64,000 nucleotides of DNA from Actinomycetota bacterium (GCA_021324045.1 JAJPJV010000029.1:1-64000); one strand, 5' to 3'; counted from the first letter of the stretch, positions 1 to 8,842 are shown. A program made the numbers and translations. Notes: generated by a model not told the origin, from the letters alone.

Positions 1-1
1 C

Positions 2-103
2 TTCGAGCACTACCGGCTTCGTCTTCTCGCACACTGCGGCCTCAAATGGCAGACTCACCGGGCCGCATCAATGCGGGGCCGCAACCCCCACTTGGCCGCG
101 TAG
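2..103 (+). pseudogene. ISL3-like transposase C-terminal tail, truncated by window start
   Basis: An open frame entering from the left edge reads FEHYRLRLLAHCG, then WQTHRAA and MRGRNPHLAA, and stops at TAG (101-103). This has the look of the short C-terminal tail of ISL3-type transposases, where an N-F-x-x-Y-R-L-R-x-L motif precedes a small basic end. The first 21 nt recur, with one mismatch, in inverted orientation at 1453-1473, so the two tails bracket the dehydrogenase gene between them. Family assignment rests on motif memory only; the rest of the gene lies outside the window. Confidence 0.42.
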
Positions 104-261
104 CGCCCCAAAACCACCGTCTGATCCCCGTCCCGCTCTCTTCGATCGCGCCTCGAACGCCGGAAACGGCAGAAACAGGGGAGATAATCACCGGAGAGGA
201 CGGGGCCAGGGCAAGGACGGCGCCGTGCCTACATCGACTTTTTCAGGTCGAAGTAAGCGAA

Positions 262-1161
262 TCACTCCATTGAGAATAACTTTTTAAGGGTTCCGCCTAG
301 CGGCGCTGGCATATATCCATCGCCATAAGGCCAGTCAATGAATCCCAGGGCAGCGCTCGTTCCACCATCCACGTGAAGAGTCGTTCCGGTGATCGATCGT
401 GACAGGTCACTGGCCAAAAATAACACAGCATTCACTATGTCATCGACTGACGGTGCTTCCTTCAATGGAATATACATCTCGAATGCGCGATCAAATACAC
501 TATAATCGTTGCCGAGATCAGCAAGTCGGGAGAAGTCCTCTGGTCGCAAGGCTGCATTCGAAGTTTTAGCAGGATTGGTGTCAGGCGCGATTAAATTCAC
601 ACGTATGTGCTCGGCACCAAGCTCAAGAGCCATAGCTCTGCTGAAATTAGTAGTCGCCGCCTTAGCGCCCGCATAGACGGCGTAAGTAGCTGCCCCTCTG
701 TGAGCTTCTATCGTTGTAAAGTTAATAATACTTCCACCCTTCCCTCCCTTACGTATCAGGGGGATCGCTCGGCGCATACTGTCGATCACGTATCCATAGT
801 TAAGCCGGATCTCTAGGAGATTCTGCTCGCGCGTCGTCTCCATAAAATACCTGCGCTGAAGCCCGCCGACCACATTGACGACGATATCAATGTGATCGAA
901 ATCATGTTCAACTTGGTCATAAAAACGATCAAGAGCGCGGGAATCTGCGACATCAGCATGAACTGAGGTGATTTTGGAACCGAAGGCCTCAACGTCTGCG
1001 ACAATGGCATGTACCGCTTCCTCATCGCAATCACAGGTCGCGATGTTTATGCCAGCACTCGCCAGCCCAAGGGTAACCGCGCGCCCGACGATACCACCCG
1101 CACCTCCTACTATCACCGCGTTCTTTCCTGCTAGATTCTTGTATGCTTCTAGTAACCCCAT
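262..1161 (-). CDS. short-chain dehydrogenase/reductase (SDR), low-GC, flanked by IS tails
   Basis: Classical SDR of about 299 aa, predicted to be a cytosolic NAD(P)-dependent oxidoreductase; substrate unknown. The N-terminal Rossmann glycine motif is GGAGGIVGRAV, the beta-4 segment reads NVVGG, and the catalytic Tyr/Lys pair lies in VYAGAK. The position 13 residues before the Tyr, normally Ser, is Thr (INFTT), which could still support chemistry. The C-terminus has the usual DGG motif (VDGGTSAALGF). I chose ATG 1161 because GAGGGAGTGAG lies just upstream; ATG codons up to 1215 would add 18 residues without a ribosome site. Base composition is visibly AT-richer than the rest of the window, and transposase tails lie on both sides in inverted orientation, so recent acquisition is likely. 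There is no operon partner. Confidence 0.85.
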   Translation of the reverse strand: MGLLEAYKNLAGKNAVIVGGAGGIVGRAVTLGLASAGINIATCDCDEEAVHAIVADVEAFGSKITSVHADVADSRALDRFYDQVEHDFDHIDIVVNVVGGLQRRYFMETTREQNLLEIRLNYGYVIDSMRRAIPLIRKGGKGGSIINFTTIEAHRGAATYAVYAGAKAATTNFSRAMALELGAEHIRVNLIAPDTNPAKTSNAALRPEDFSRLADLGNDYSVFDRAFEMYIPLKEAPSVDDIVNAVLFLASDLSRSITGTTLHVDGGTSAALGFIDWPYGDGYMPAPLGGTLKKLFSME

Positions 1162-1769
1162 CTCACTCCCTCTAAGCATCCGTTTAATGGACAGCTCACG
1201 GCTCATTATTTTCATATTATATCGGTAGCATTGCGATTTGTCCGTTTCATAGTTCGACCACGAATCGTGGTATAAGACTGACTACATTCACAAAATTCGC
1301 TTCATTCCTGGGATTCCCGAGCTTTGAAATTACACACATAACCACTCGAGCAAGCAAGCATGCTGGTTACCGCAATAAGCGGCTCCAGGCAACGAGAGCT
1401 CCGATTCGAGCGGCAGACGGAGTATCCATTGCATGCCCGAGTAAGCAACAACCGAAGCCGATAGTGCTCGAAGTTGCGTATATCGCCGCCGGCTGAATTC
1501 TGAGTGTGAGTATCCCCATCGTGGCCCGATGGCCATGTTGGGCTTGGGCCTGTCAGCGCCGGGTGACTGCGAGGGTGACCCAAATTCTGACTGGCTCAGT
1601 GCCTTGCTGGGGATCTGTCCGCTCGCAACTGCCGGCTCCGGCCCGGTCGGAGTTGCTGGCCTAATCAGGAGCTTGACCACCGAGTCGATTCGGTGTGTCC
1701 CGTCACAGTCCTGCCGTCTCCTCCCGGAGCGGAACCCAACCAACGGTCCTCGGGCGAAGGAGTAAACGC
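1162..1769. other. 608-nt region without an intact gene
   Basis: Apart from the ISL3-like tail at 1330-1480, no coding frame with recognisable motifs was seen on either strand. AT content falls off after about 1500, which marks the passage from the AT-rich dehydrogenase island back to GC-rich DNA. The last 80 nt directly precede the IS110-like remnant and may contain its left end. Confidence 0.5.
1330..1480 (-). pseudogene. ISL3-like transposase tail fragment, inverted relative to the one at 2-103
   Basis: On the minus strand the frame reads RNFEHYRLRLLL, matching the tail at the left edge of the window; 1453-1473 is 20/21 identical at the nucleotide level to positions 1-21 read on the plus strand. 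After the LLL the two diverge, so this is either a different family member or a decayed copy. No transposase core was recognised upstream of it (1480-1765). Confidence 0.35.
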
Positions 1770-2812
1770 ATGACCATCCTGGCAGACGATGTCGACGTCA
1801 TGATCGGTGTTGACACGCACACGCACACGCACTCCATTGCGGTCGTCGACGCGGACGGGTGCCGTCATCGGTGAGCTCATTGTGGACGCCGACCCTGGCG
1901 GCTTCCACGATCTGGCCGATCTGGCCACGGCCCACGGGTCTCGGCGCGCATGGTCAATCGAGGGAACAGGCGGCTACGGCGCGCCTTGCACGGTTCTTGC
2001 TCGAGGCGACAGAGCAGATCATCGCGCCCGACCGTCCGCACCGCGCCGGGGCGGGGCCAAGTCCGACTCGATCGACGCCATCCGAGCCGCCCGGGAAGCG
2101 CTGGGCCGGACCGAGCTAGTCGAACCCAAGATCCGAGGCGAGCGAGCAGCCCTGGCGGCCTTACTCGGCGGCCTGGCACTCGGCAGTGGACTCGGGAACC
2201 GACGTCCAGCGCCAACTGCACGGTCTCATCGTGTCAGCGCCCGAGGAGCTGCGACAGTGCTTCCGCGGCTCGTCGACCGTCCGCATCCTCCAGCGGGCCG
2301 CTCGTCTCCAGATCGACGAGCGATGGGGCGTCGAGATGAAGACCACGGCACAAGTACTTCGCTCATTGGCACACCGGGCGGCAATGCTCGCCGGCGAAGC
2401 GAAGGGGCACGAGCTCGCGATCGCCGCGCTCGTGCGGTCCTGGCGTCCCGACCTCCTCGGCCAGCTTGGCGTGGGCCCAATCGTCGCTGCGACGGTGCTG
2501 TGCGCGTGGTCTCATCCACACTGGTTCTAAAGTGAGGCGGCATTCGCCATGCTCGCCGGCGCGGCCCCCATCCCGGCTTCCTCGGGAGTCACGAATCGCC
2601 ACCGGTTGAACCGCTTCGGCGGTCGACAGCTCAACAGGGCGCTTCACACCGTCGTGATCAACCGGATCCGGCTCGACCCAGTGATGAGGGCCTGCGTCGA
2701 AGCCCGCACCAAGGAGGGTCGATCCTCTCGAAAGATCAAGAGGTGCCTGAAGCGTTACGTCGCCCGCCAGCTCTACCGCCAGCTCGAGCATCCGCCACTT
2801 GACAAGTCATAG
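1770..2812 (+). pseudogene. IS110-family transposase remnant (frameshifts plus internal stop)
   Basis: The gene can be followed across frames. It starts at ATG 1770 with the IS110 N-terminal D-T-H motif (IGVDTHTHTHSIAVVDADG), then shifts frame near 1860 (VIGELIVDADPGGF, then WSIEGTGGYGA). It continues with KSDSIDAIRAAREAL (the IS110 K-x-D-x-x-D-A motif), shifts frame again near 2180, and enters the transposase_20 part (LGQLGVGPIVAATVLCAWSHP). A TAA at 2528-2530 interrupts the segment just before SEAAFAMLAGAAPIPASSG, which is followed by HRLNRFGGRQLNRALH. The C-terminus ends at 2810-2812. At least two frameshifts and one nonsense codon make it non-functional. The ACACGC run at 1813-1832 has repeated the D-T-H motif. 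IS110 elements lack long terminal inverted repeats, so element ends were not assigned. Confidence 0.85.
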
Positions 2813-2948
2813 GAGCGCCGCCTTTGCCGCAGGTGAAAAAAATGTCCCCCTTCCCCATCGGCTGGGAACGGGGAATGACGGTTCTGCGGGATCGGGGGGC
2901 GGAGCTGCGGCCTCTGTTCCGGCCGCCAATTTGTCTCAGCGGACCTCC

Positions 2949-3252
2949 CGATCTCGCCCGGCTCGGGCGCTACCCCTCCTCGTGATCGACGAGGTCGGCT
3001 ACATCCCCTTGGAGGCCGACGCGCGAGCCTGTTCTTCCAGTTGGTCTCCGCCCGCTACAAGTGCACCAGCTCATCGTGACCTCGAACAAGGCTTTCGGCC
3101 AGTGGGGCGAGGCCTTCGGCGACGCAGTGGTTGCCGCCGCGATGATCGACCACTGCGTCCACCACGCCGAGGTGGTCTCCATGAAAGGCGACAGCTACCG
3201 CCGCCTGAAGAACCAGGACCTCGGGAGGAGGCCTACTGACGACGCACCGTGA
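2949..3252 (+). pseudogene. IstB-like ATPase remnant (IS21 family), multiply frameshifted
   Basis: Pieces of the IS21 helper ATPase IstB occur in order but in different frames. DLARLGRY is followed by LLVIDEVGYIPLEADA (Walker B region), then LFFQLVSARYK, then HQLIVTSNKAFGQWGEAFGD, and finally VAAAMIDHCVHHAEV and MKGDSYR. The Walker A half is missing and at least three frameshifts separate the pieces. No IstA transposase was found upstream; the element is a 3' relic. The stretch after it (3253-3315) may hold the decayed IS end. Confidence 0.8.
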
Positions 3253-3326
3253 CCACAGCCGCCGGGGACGGGTCAAGATTCAACCGGTGAAAAGGGAGCA
3301 GGATTCGGGCGACATTGACAGGGTGC

Positions 3327-3592
3327 ATTACGCCAGAGCTTCTCGATGATCAGCTTCTGGGCCTCCCTTCGCGGGTCGTTCTTCCTGTCGTAGCGACCAA
3401 GAGTCGCTCATTGGACCCTGCGTCTGACGTCGTCGATGCAGGCGTTGGGAGCTTTACCGCGCGGAAGGAGTCGAAGGTGATCGTGGTCCCGGGCAGCGAA
3501 CAACCCAGCACCTTCGCTTAGTCTGCGTGAGGGTCGATGGCGCAGACCTCCACGTGGTCCCTGAGCTAGCAGGTGCGATCGGTCAGCCAGGG
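3327..3592 (-). pseudogene. ISL3-family transposase internal fragment (decayed)
   Basis: Read on the minus strand, the fragment gives WLTDRTC, a stop, LRDHVEVCAIDPHAD, a stop, AKVLG, then TITFDSFRAVKL. After a frame change it continues with IDDVRRRVQ, a stop, ATLGRYDRKNDPRREAQKL. This order matches the DDE region of ISL3/IS204-type transposases, in which an A-I-D-P-H-x-x-Y motif is followed by D-x-F-H-x-V-x-L and then R-G-R-K-x-D-P. Several stops and shifts show it is dead. It abuts the IS21 relic, which probably truncated it. No gene was recognised between this fragment and the cupin gene. Confidence 0.5.
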
Positions 3593-3801
3593 CGACACCG
3601 AAGCTGCGGCGCGGTGCTTCGGACGCCGCAGTGAGAGGAGATGGCTGAAGGCTGCTTCGGCGGGCTTAGACCGCGCCCGGGAGCAATGCAGCACTTGCCG
3701 AAGATCGCTGGATGCCAGCGTTGTCCGCTCCAGGGCACACCCAGCCTACATCCAACCACAGCCACCTCCGACGAGGGTATCGACCCGAATGGACAGCGTC
3801 G

Positions 3802-4206
3802 CTATCGATCAGGCATCCAACCTTTCTCGACCTCTTCACCAGCTGCCTGCATATTCTTTATTACAACCTCGCCGACGACATCGTGCTCGGCCGACTTGCT
3901 GAATTCGACCATCTCACCGCCTTTGGTCAGTACATGGGTATGACCAGGCGCTACATAAAATGCATCCCCGGCCTTGAACGTCTCGTCACCGTTAGGGGTT
4001 TTGTAGATCACCGTTCCTGCCAGCACATAGCCCCAGTGCTCGCAGGTGCAGGCATCGCCTGGCAGGCCCTTGAAGTAAGGCGACAGGTCGAAATCAGCGA
4101 TGTGCTTCTCTATGGATACGAAGTACCCACCCTCAAGCTTGTCCTGGCGTCCGTCGAATGCCTCGCTCCGAGTCTTTGACGCGGTGTCCCACGATGTCTT
4201 GGGCAT
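3802..4206 (-). CDS. cupin-domain protein
   Basis: Small (134 aa) single-domain cupin. The fold signature is seen in the order CTCEHWGYVLAGTVIY, then PNGDETFKAGDAFYVAPGHTH; the G-x-A/D-F-x-x-x-P-x-x-x-H part of cupin motif 2 region is clear. Such proteins bind a metal or small ligand in the beta-barrel; a specific substrate cannot be read from the sequence. ATG 4206 is supported by AAAGGGGAT immediately upstream. It stands alone between IS relics, with no operon partner, and may have been carried in with them. Confidence 0.75.
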   Translation of the reverse strand: MPKTSWDTASKTRSEAFDGRQDKLEGGYFVSIEKHIADFDLSPYFKGLPGDACTCEHWGYVLAGTVIYKTPNGDETFKAGDAFYVAPGHTHVLTKGGEMVEFSKSAEHDVVGEVVIKNMQAAGEEVEKGWMPDR

Positions 4207-4736
4207 CGGAATCCCCTTTCACTGCACCTCCCTGCTGTCATGCAACAATCTATGCAAAATTTTTGACCTTGTCCACGAAATGGTCAACGGCCTGCGATTG
4301 CTGACAAGACCTTCGCTGCATCTCGAGGCTTGCACGGCTGTGGCCTTCGGTGGGGCCACGCTCATGCCTCCCTTCTGCGGAAAGCAACCATGATTTGGCT
4401 GCCATTCCTTTATTAGCGCGGCCAAACCGTGTATGCGGTTCCGCTGCACATGTGAGCGACCCCCTCTCCCCGAAGTTCAACCACAAACAGTTGCCCGACC
4501 ATACTTGACCCGAGCATGGCAACAACATCCCACAAGGTGATCAAATCCACGGGATTCATAGCCCTGCGATGAAGGAACTTCTTGACGAGCGCCTGCATCT
4601 TCATAAATTGAAGCTGCAACTGCGTCAGAAGGTAGCCTTGAACACCTCAGGCATCTCCGCTAGGTATCGACATAGTTGTGCAAAGAGAGCACGGTTTTCC
4701 CAGATCAAAACAGCGCGCTCAATGCTAACGATGTCT
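4207..4736. other. 530-nt region without recognisable gene
   Basis: AT-richer than average, like the dehydrogenase island at the left end. Short open frames exist on both strands but none carries a motif or a convincing ribosome site. It separates the cupin gene from the IS3 fragment and may be non-coding debris of horizontally acquired DNA. Confidence 0.45.
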
Positions 4737-4854
4737 CGACAATCTGCTCCCGACAGGATCTGGCTCACCTACATCACCGAGCACGCAACCACCGAGGGCA
4801 AGCACTACGCCTGCTGCATCAACGACGTCTTCTCGAACCGGATGATGGTCGGAT
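4737..4854 (+). pseudogene. IS3-family OrfB (rve integrase core) fragment
   Basis: A short frame reads RQSAPDRIWLTYITEH, then EGKHYACCINDVFSNRMMV. This is the first catalytic-Asp neighbourhood of IS3-type OrfB transposases (normally W-L-T-D-I-T-E-H; here the Asp is Tyr) followed by the strand-2 segment up to D-V-F-S-N-R. Everything downstream is missing: the frame ends where the IS256-like relic begins. The catalytic Asp replacement and the truncation show it is inactive. Confidence 0.7.
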
Positions 4855-4915
4855 CGCGCCCCCCGGAGTGGTGTAGTTCGGTTTCGCCGTGATCGTCGGC
4901 GTTGGGTCCAGTTTG

Positions 4916-5270
4916 TCACGCAGTGACGGCGAGTGCTTCGTCGCTGGTGATCGTGGTCTCGGTGGTGCCGATCTTGGCCATGGATTCTTCGGATAGGTAG
5001 CGCCGCTCGGCGAAGCCCATTCGTCGTGGGCCTCGACGATCACGGCGGTGACGAGTCGTGCGATCACGGTGTCGTTGGGGAAGATGCCCACGACGACGTT
5101 GGTTCTGCGTTTGATCTCCCCGCTGAGCCGCTCGAGGGGGTTGGTGGACCAGACTTTGCGCCAGTGAACCTGGGGGAAGCTGGTGAACGCCAGGAGGTCC
5201 TCGGAGGCGTCTGCGAGCATGGCGGACACCTCAGGAAACCGCCCTCTCTTGTGCCGCAGCACTGGGCGGG
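4916..5270 (-). pseudogene. IS256-family transposase C-terminal remnant
   Basis: Reading leftward on the minus strand, the frame gives EVSAMLADASEDLLAFTSFPQ, then VHWRKVWSTNPLERLSGEIK and RRTNVVVGIFPNDTV, then HDEWA, the usual C-terminal block of Mutator-type/IS256 transposases. Near 5020 the frame shifts; the correct end is FAERRYLSEESMAKIG and SDEALAVTA, stopping at TGA 4916-4918. The N-terminal two thirds are absent. The GC-rich terminus at about 4856-4890 looks like the IS end and interrupts the IS3 fragment, so this element arrived after the IS3 one. Confidence 0.8.
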
Positions 5271-5722
5271 TTGGTTTCGCGCACCTTGGCCATGGCGCCT
5301 TCTTCGGACAAGGCGGTCGCGCTAGACGAGACGCACCTCATCGAGTGGTGTCAGGGATGCTCTTCCAGGCTCTCGCCCCGGGTCGTGAGGCGGCTCGATT
5401 CACTTAGCGGTGCCACCATCGTGGGCTCATCCTGTTGCCTACTGGCTCAGGACGAGCGTCATCATCGGCAAGTTCACGACGCCCTGCGGGCTCAAGCCGG
5501 CCTGTGCCAGTGGATCGGGGACTGAGCGAGGGCGACGGACACCGATCAGGAGCGCATGTTCCACGCTCCTATAGCGTGTGCCTTGCATGGTCGTCGCGAG
5601 GTGGGCCCACCTGCATGACACAAGAGATGGAGTGCATATGCGCCGACGCGAATTGATGCACGTCGCTCGCGCGGGCAGAATTCATCGAGACGGCTGATCG
5701 AACCGTCGGGAGGGGGACGCAC
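5271..5722. other. 450-nt region without recognisable gene; contains an inverted repeat
   Basis: No supported reading frame was found on either strand. The only structure seen is the inverted repeat at 5562-5578. The final 15 nt before 5723 hold the strong ribosome site of the Rieske gene. This is the boundary between the IS graveyard and the catabolic region. Confidence 0.45.
5562..5578. promoter_or_regulatory. inverted repeat CACGCT-N5-AGCGTG upstream of the Rieske gene
   Basis: Perfect 6-bp arms separated by CCTAT, about 145 nt upstream of the oxygenase start, in otherwise gene-free DNA. The spacing and size fit a dimeric regulator operator; the central TATAGC could be part of a -10 element. 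No regulator gene is adjacent, so the binder is unknown. Confidence 0.3.
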
Positions 5723-7036
5723 ATGGCAGTCCGCGTAGACGAGGAATCCGGGGCACAGGTCGTGCCGTGGCGGGTCACCAGCGAAATAGCGCTCCCGCGG
5801 GAGCGTTATTTCGACCGCTCCTTTTACGAACTCGAGAAAGAGAAGCTCTGGCCTCACGTCTGGCAGATGGCCTGCCGCCTGGAAGAGATCCCCAACCCGG
5901 GGGATTTCGTGGAATACGAGATCGTCGATCAGTCCATCCTCGTCGTCCGTCAGGCTGACGGCACGGTGAAGGCGTTCGAGAACGCCTGCCGACACCGTGC
6001 CACCCAGCTTGCCGTCGACCGTGGCCGCTTCCGGGGAGGCCAGATCGTCTGCCCCTTCCACGGTTGGCGCTGGAACCTGGACGGGACCAGCTCCTTCGTG
6101 TTCCATGAAGAGCAGTTCGCACCCGAGTGTCTCCGCCCCGAGGATCTCCGGCTGAGAGAGTGCCTGGTTGAGACCTGGGGTGGCTGTGTATGGATCAATA
6201 TGGATCGCGCGGCACCGCCCCTGCGAGAAGCCCTTGCGCCCGTGGCGAGCGTTCTGGACGGCCTGGGCGTCGCGAACATGCGGGTCAAGTACTGGAAAGA
6301 GACCATCCTCAATGCCAACTGGAAGATGGCCCAAGAAGCGTTCTTCGAGGGCTATCACGTTCCCCAGACCCATCCCCAGCTCTGGGAGGTCGGCGCGGAA
6401 GCAACGATGCCCGCTGTCTACCGCACCTTCGAGAACGGTCACGGGCAGTTCCTCGGGGGAAGCGAGTTCGCCGAGATGACAGCCGAGACCTTCATCGAGA
6501 TGATGCGCCGACTGTGGGAAGGACAAGACGCGATGACCCTCGAGAGAGAGGTCCGTCTGTTCGAGGGGCTCCGTCACAAGGTACCCGCAGGCGAGAACTT
6601 CACGATGGCGGCGGTGCAGGCACTCTACGACTACGCGGAGGGCGCTGGGATCCCGATGCCGCCCCTCGAGAACGCCGGTCTGTGGGGAGGTGGGGTCTTC
6701 TTGTTCCCGAACTTCATGATGCTCCCGATGTGGGCGAACGCCCTCTCCTACCGAAGCCGGCCGTATCGCGACGACCCAGAATGGTGCCGGTTCGAGGTGT
6801 GGTCGCTCGAGACTTACCCCGCGGGGGACGAGCCCGAAGGCCAACCGCTCGTCGAACGCTATGCCAAGGATGACGCCGAGCACTGGGGTCTCATCCCGCG
6901 ACAGGACTTCAGCAACATCGAGCGTCAGCAACGTGGCCTTCACACCCGCAACTTCCAGGCCATGCGCCTCGCAACCGAGTGGGACAGTCTCATCACCAAC
7001 ATGCACCGTGAGCTCGATCGGTACCTTGCGCGATGA
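5723..7036 (+). CDS. Rieske [2Fe-2S] non-heme iron oxygenase, alpha subunit
   Basis: Ring-hydroxylating dioxygenase large subunit of normal length (437 aa). The Rieske cluster ligands are C89-x-H91 (ACRHRA) and C110-x2-H113 (CPFHGW). The catalytic domain follows with the mononuclear iron histidines H212 and H217 in EGYHVPQTHP; the third carboxylate ligand was not pinned down. The enzyme would insert O2 into an aromatic or related substrate in the cytosol and needs a reductase, which is not encoded next to it. The ATG is preceded by GGGAGGGGG. It overlaps the next gene by 4 nt (ATGA), so the two are translated together. The substrate cannot be read from the sequence; no beta subunit gene of normal type is present. 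Confidence 0.9.
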   Translation: MAVRVDEESGAQVVPWRVTSEIALPRERYFDRSFYELEKEKLWPHVWQMACRLEEIPNPGDFVEYEIVDQSILVVRQADGTVKAFENACRHRATQLAVDRGRFRGGQIVCPFHGWRWNLDGTSSFVFHEEQFAPECLRPEDLRLRECLVETWGGCVWINMDRAAPPLREALAPVASVLDGLGVANMRVKYWKETILNANWKMAQEAFFEGYHVPQTHPQLWEVGAEATMPAVYRTFENGHGQFLGGSEFAEMTAETFIEMMRRLWEGQDAMTLEREVRLFEGLRHKVPAGENFTMAAVQALYDYAEGAGIPMPPLENAGLWGGGVFLFPNFMMLPMWANALSYRSRPYRDDPEWCRFEVWSLETYPAGDEPEGQPLVERYAKDDAEHWGLIPRQDFSNIERQQRGLHTRNFQAMRLATEWDSLITNMHRELDRYLAR

Positions 7037-7803
7037 CCACGCTGCTTGAGGGAACTCCCTCCGACGAGGCCTCGGCGGTCCTGGCCATCGGTCGTTGCGT
7101 TGTGAAGGCCATGTTCGTCTCGATGTGCGCTCGCCACCCCGAGGGAAAGGACGCCGATTACCTCCGGTGGCACACCTTCGACCACCGTCCCGAGCAGTTC
7201 CGCCTGGACTCGGTGCGGGGCGCCATCCGATTGGTCTCAACCCCAGCGTGCCGATCCTCGCGAGCCGCGAGCGCTGGGCGCTTTGATGCCGTCGATCACG
7301 TGATGACCTACTTCTTTGCCGACACCGCGGCCATGCAGGCATTCAACGATCTCGCGGTCGCCCTCGGAGGAGCCGGGCGGATCCCCTACCTCTTGCCCCT
7401 GGTGGAACGAGGTCTTTACGGGCTCGACGGGATGGCTGCAGCGCCAAGGGTGAAGGTCGGTGCTGACGTGTTGCCCTGGTGGCCCTTGCGGGGTGCCTAC
7501 CTGGTGGTCGAGGAAGGCAGCGCTCCGGCGGGCGACCTCGTGAACGTGGCCGGAGTCGCCGGGGTCTGGTGGGGATCCGGCATGGCACTCGATCCGGCGT
7601 TTGCCACGGCAGATGGAAAGCCGATCAGTTCGGTCGCCGGGCTACAGATCAGTTTCTGCTTCCTCGACGATGATCCCGTGGAGACGGCGCAACGAATCGC
7701 GACCAACCTCGACGAGCGTTGGAAGCGGACCAACGTCGTCCCTCTCCTCGCAGGACCCTTTTACACGGTGACCGGCGAAGACTGCGGGCATCACCTTCCC
7801 TGA
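7033..7803 (+). CDS. EthD/dimeric alpha-beta-barrel-like protein coupled to the Rieske oxygenase
   Basis: 256 aa, starting in an ATGA overlap with the oxygenase gene. The N-terminal part (MFVSMCARHPEGKDADYLRW, then HTFDHRPEQ) has the layout of EthD-type or stress-responsive alpha-beta barrel proteins, with a Y-x-x-W-x-x-x-H-x-P-x-Q-like pattern. A second similar half begins after about residue 150 (RGAYLVVEEG). Two ferredoxin-like halves per chain would fit the length. Function is unknown. Coupling suggests it handles the product of the Rieske reaction or modifies the enzyme, but this is inference. Confidence 0.6.
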   Translation: MTTLLEGTPSDEASAVLAIGRCVVKAMFVSMCARHPEGKDADYLRWHTFDHRPEQFRLDSVRGAIRLVSTPACRSSRAASAGRFDAVDHVMTYFFADTAAMQAFNDLAVALGGAGRIPYLLPLVERGLYGLDGMAAAPRVKVGADVLPWWPLRGAYLVVEEGSAPAGDLVNVAGVAGVWWGSGMALDPAFATADGKPISSVAGLQISFCFLDDDPVETAQRIATNLDERWKRTNVVPLLAGPFYTVTGEDCGHHLP

Positions 7804-7841
7804 AGCACCCTGGCGTGCAATCGGCGCGAGACCGACCGCAT

Positions 7842-8765
7842 CTACTTCCCCTCGCGCCCGCGCAGCAGCTCCGGGTAGCACTGCTCGACGAGCATCCGGC
7901 ACCCATCCTGCCAACGAACCTCGCAATGGCCGAGGGTTTCGTGCATCAGCGTCGTGTCCGGGACGAGTGAGCGGTACGCGGCTGGGGTGTACTCGAAGAT
8001 TGGGTCCTTACCGATGAGCTCACCCATGAAGGTGCAGTATTCCTCGACGGTGACGATGTCGTCACCGCACCAGTTCACGACGAGTGGCGGAACTCGGCCG
8101 GCTTGGAGGGCAGCGACGCCAAGGCGCGCGCTGTCAGGCTCGAACATCGGCCGGAAGAACGTTGGGCTCTCCGGGTGGACCGGGATGGGCTCGCCTTTGA
8201 CGAGGAGGTCGAGCCGCTCGCGCATCGGACCCCCCTCGACCCCCGAGACGCTCCCCACTCTGATGATGGTGGTGGGGACTTCGAACCGCCGCGACAGGAA
8301 GCTGACAACAGCCTCGTTCGCAACTTTGGTGAACGCATACGGTGCATAGGTGTGGATCCCGAAGGGATGTGTTTCGGGAACCGGAGTCGCACCCCCGGGG
8401 GGTTCGTACACCGAGATGCTCGACGCGAAGAGGAAGCCCTTTACGCCGTGAAGGTGGGAGAACAGGCGACCAGTCGCGTCTGCGTACGCGTCGTACGAGT
8501 GCGGCCATGGCCCGAGTGGCTCATAGACGGCACTCATGGGCAAGGCTGTGTAGTACACGTAGTCGAAGTCGGTCGGGAGGTCGTCGAAGGAATCGAACAG
8601 GTCGTGCACGATCGGGTGCATCCCGAGGGCCTCGATCCGCTCCCGAGACCCCGGCTCGGAAAACCGGGCCATGATGGATACGTCGTTGTCCTTGGCGAGC
8701 AGCCGTGCCGCTGGCGCGCTCACCGGCCCCTTCCCGCCGACGAAGAGTACTTTCTGTCCCTGCAC
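7842..8765 (-). CDS. NAD-dependent epimerase/dehydratase family protein (extended SDR)
   Basis: About 307 aa extended SDR. The Rossmann start is KVLFVGGKGPVSAPAARLL, an atypical variant of the G-x-x-G-x-x-G motif. The active-site serine region is SSISVYEP and the Tyr/Lys pair is in YAPYAFTK. A substrate-binding C-terminal lobe follows. Start GTG 8765 is preferred because a G-rich ribosome site (TGGGGGTC) lies just before it; a GTG at 8792 would add 9 residues. It is convergent with the Rieske operon, with 38 nt between stops. The sugar or ketone substrate is unknown. Confidence 0.75.
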   Translation of the reverse strand: MQGQKVLFVGGKGPVSAPAARLLAKDNDVSIMARFSEPGSRERIEALGMHPIVHDLFDSFDDLPTDFDYVYYTALPMSAVYEPLGPWPHSYDAYADATGRLFSHLHGVKGFLFASSISVYEPPGGATPVPETHPFGIHTYAPYAFTKVANEAVVSFLSRRFEVPTTIIRVGSVSGVEGGPMRERLDLLVKGEPIPVHPESPTFFRPMFEPDSARLGVAALQAGRVPPLVVNWCGDDIVTVEEYCTFMGELIGKDPIFEYTPAAYRSLVPDTTLMHETLGHCEVRWQDGCRMLVEQCYPELLRGREGK

Positions 8766-8842
8766 ACGACCCCCAACGCCACGATCGAGCACCTTCGAAA
8801 CGAACCAGTGTACCGCTCAAGGCGGGGGCGCCGACACCTCGC

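Noticed and set aside
1813-1832. ACACGC repeat as a possible regulatory microsatellite
   Set aside because: It is within the IS110 D-T-H motif and probably a decay product.
4413-4619. 68-aa minus-strand frame between cupin and IS3 relic
   Set aside because: No motif, no ribosome site and no neighbour to support it.
5546-7342. 598-aa minus-strand frame opposite the Rieske gene
   Set aside because: Antisense shadow; the plus strand carries the conserved Rieske cluster.
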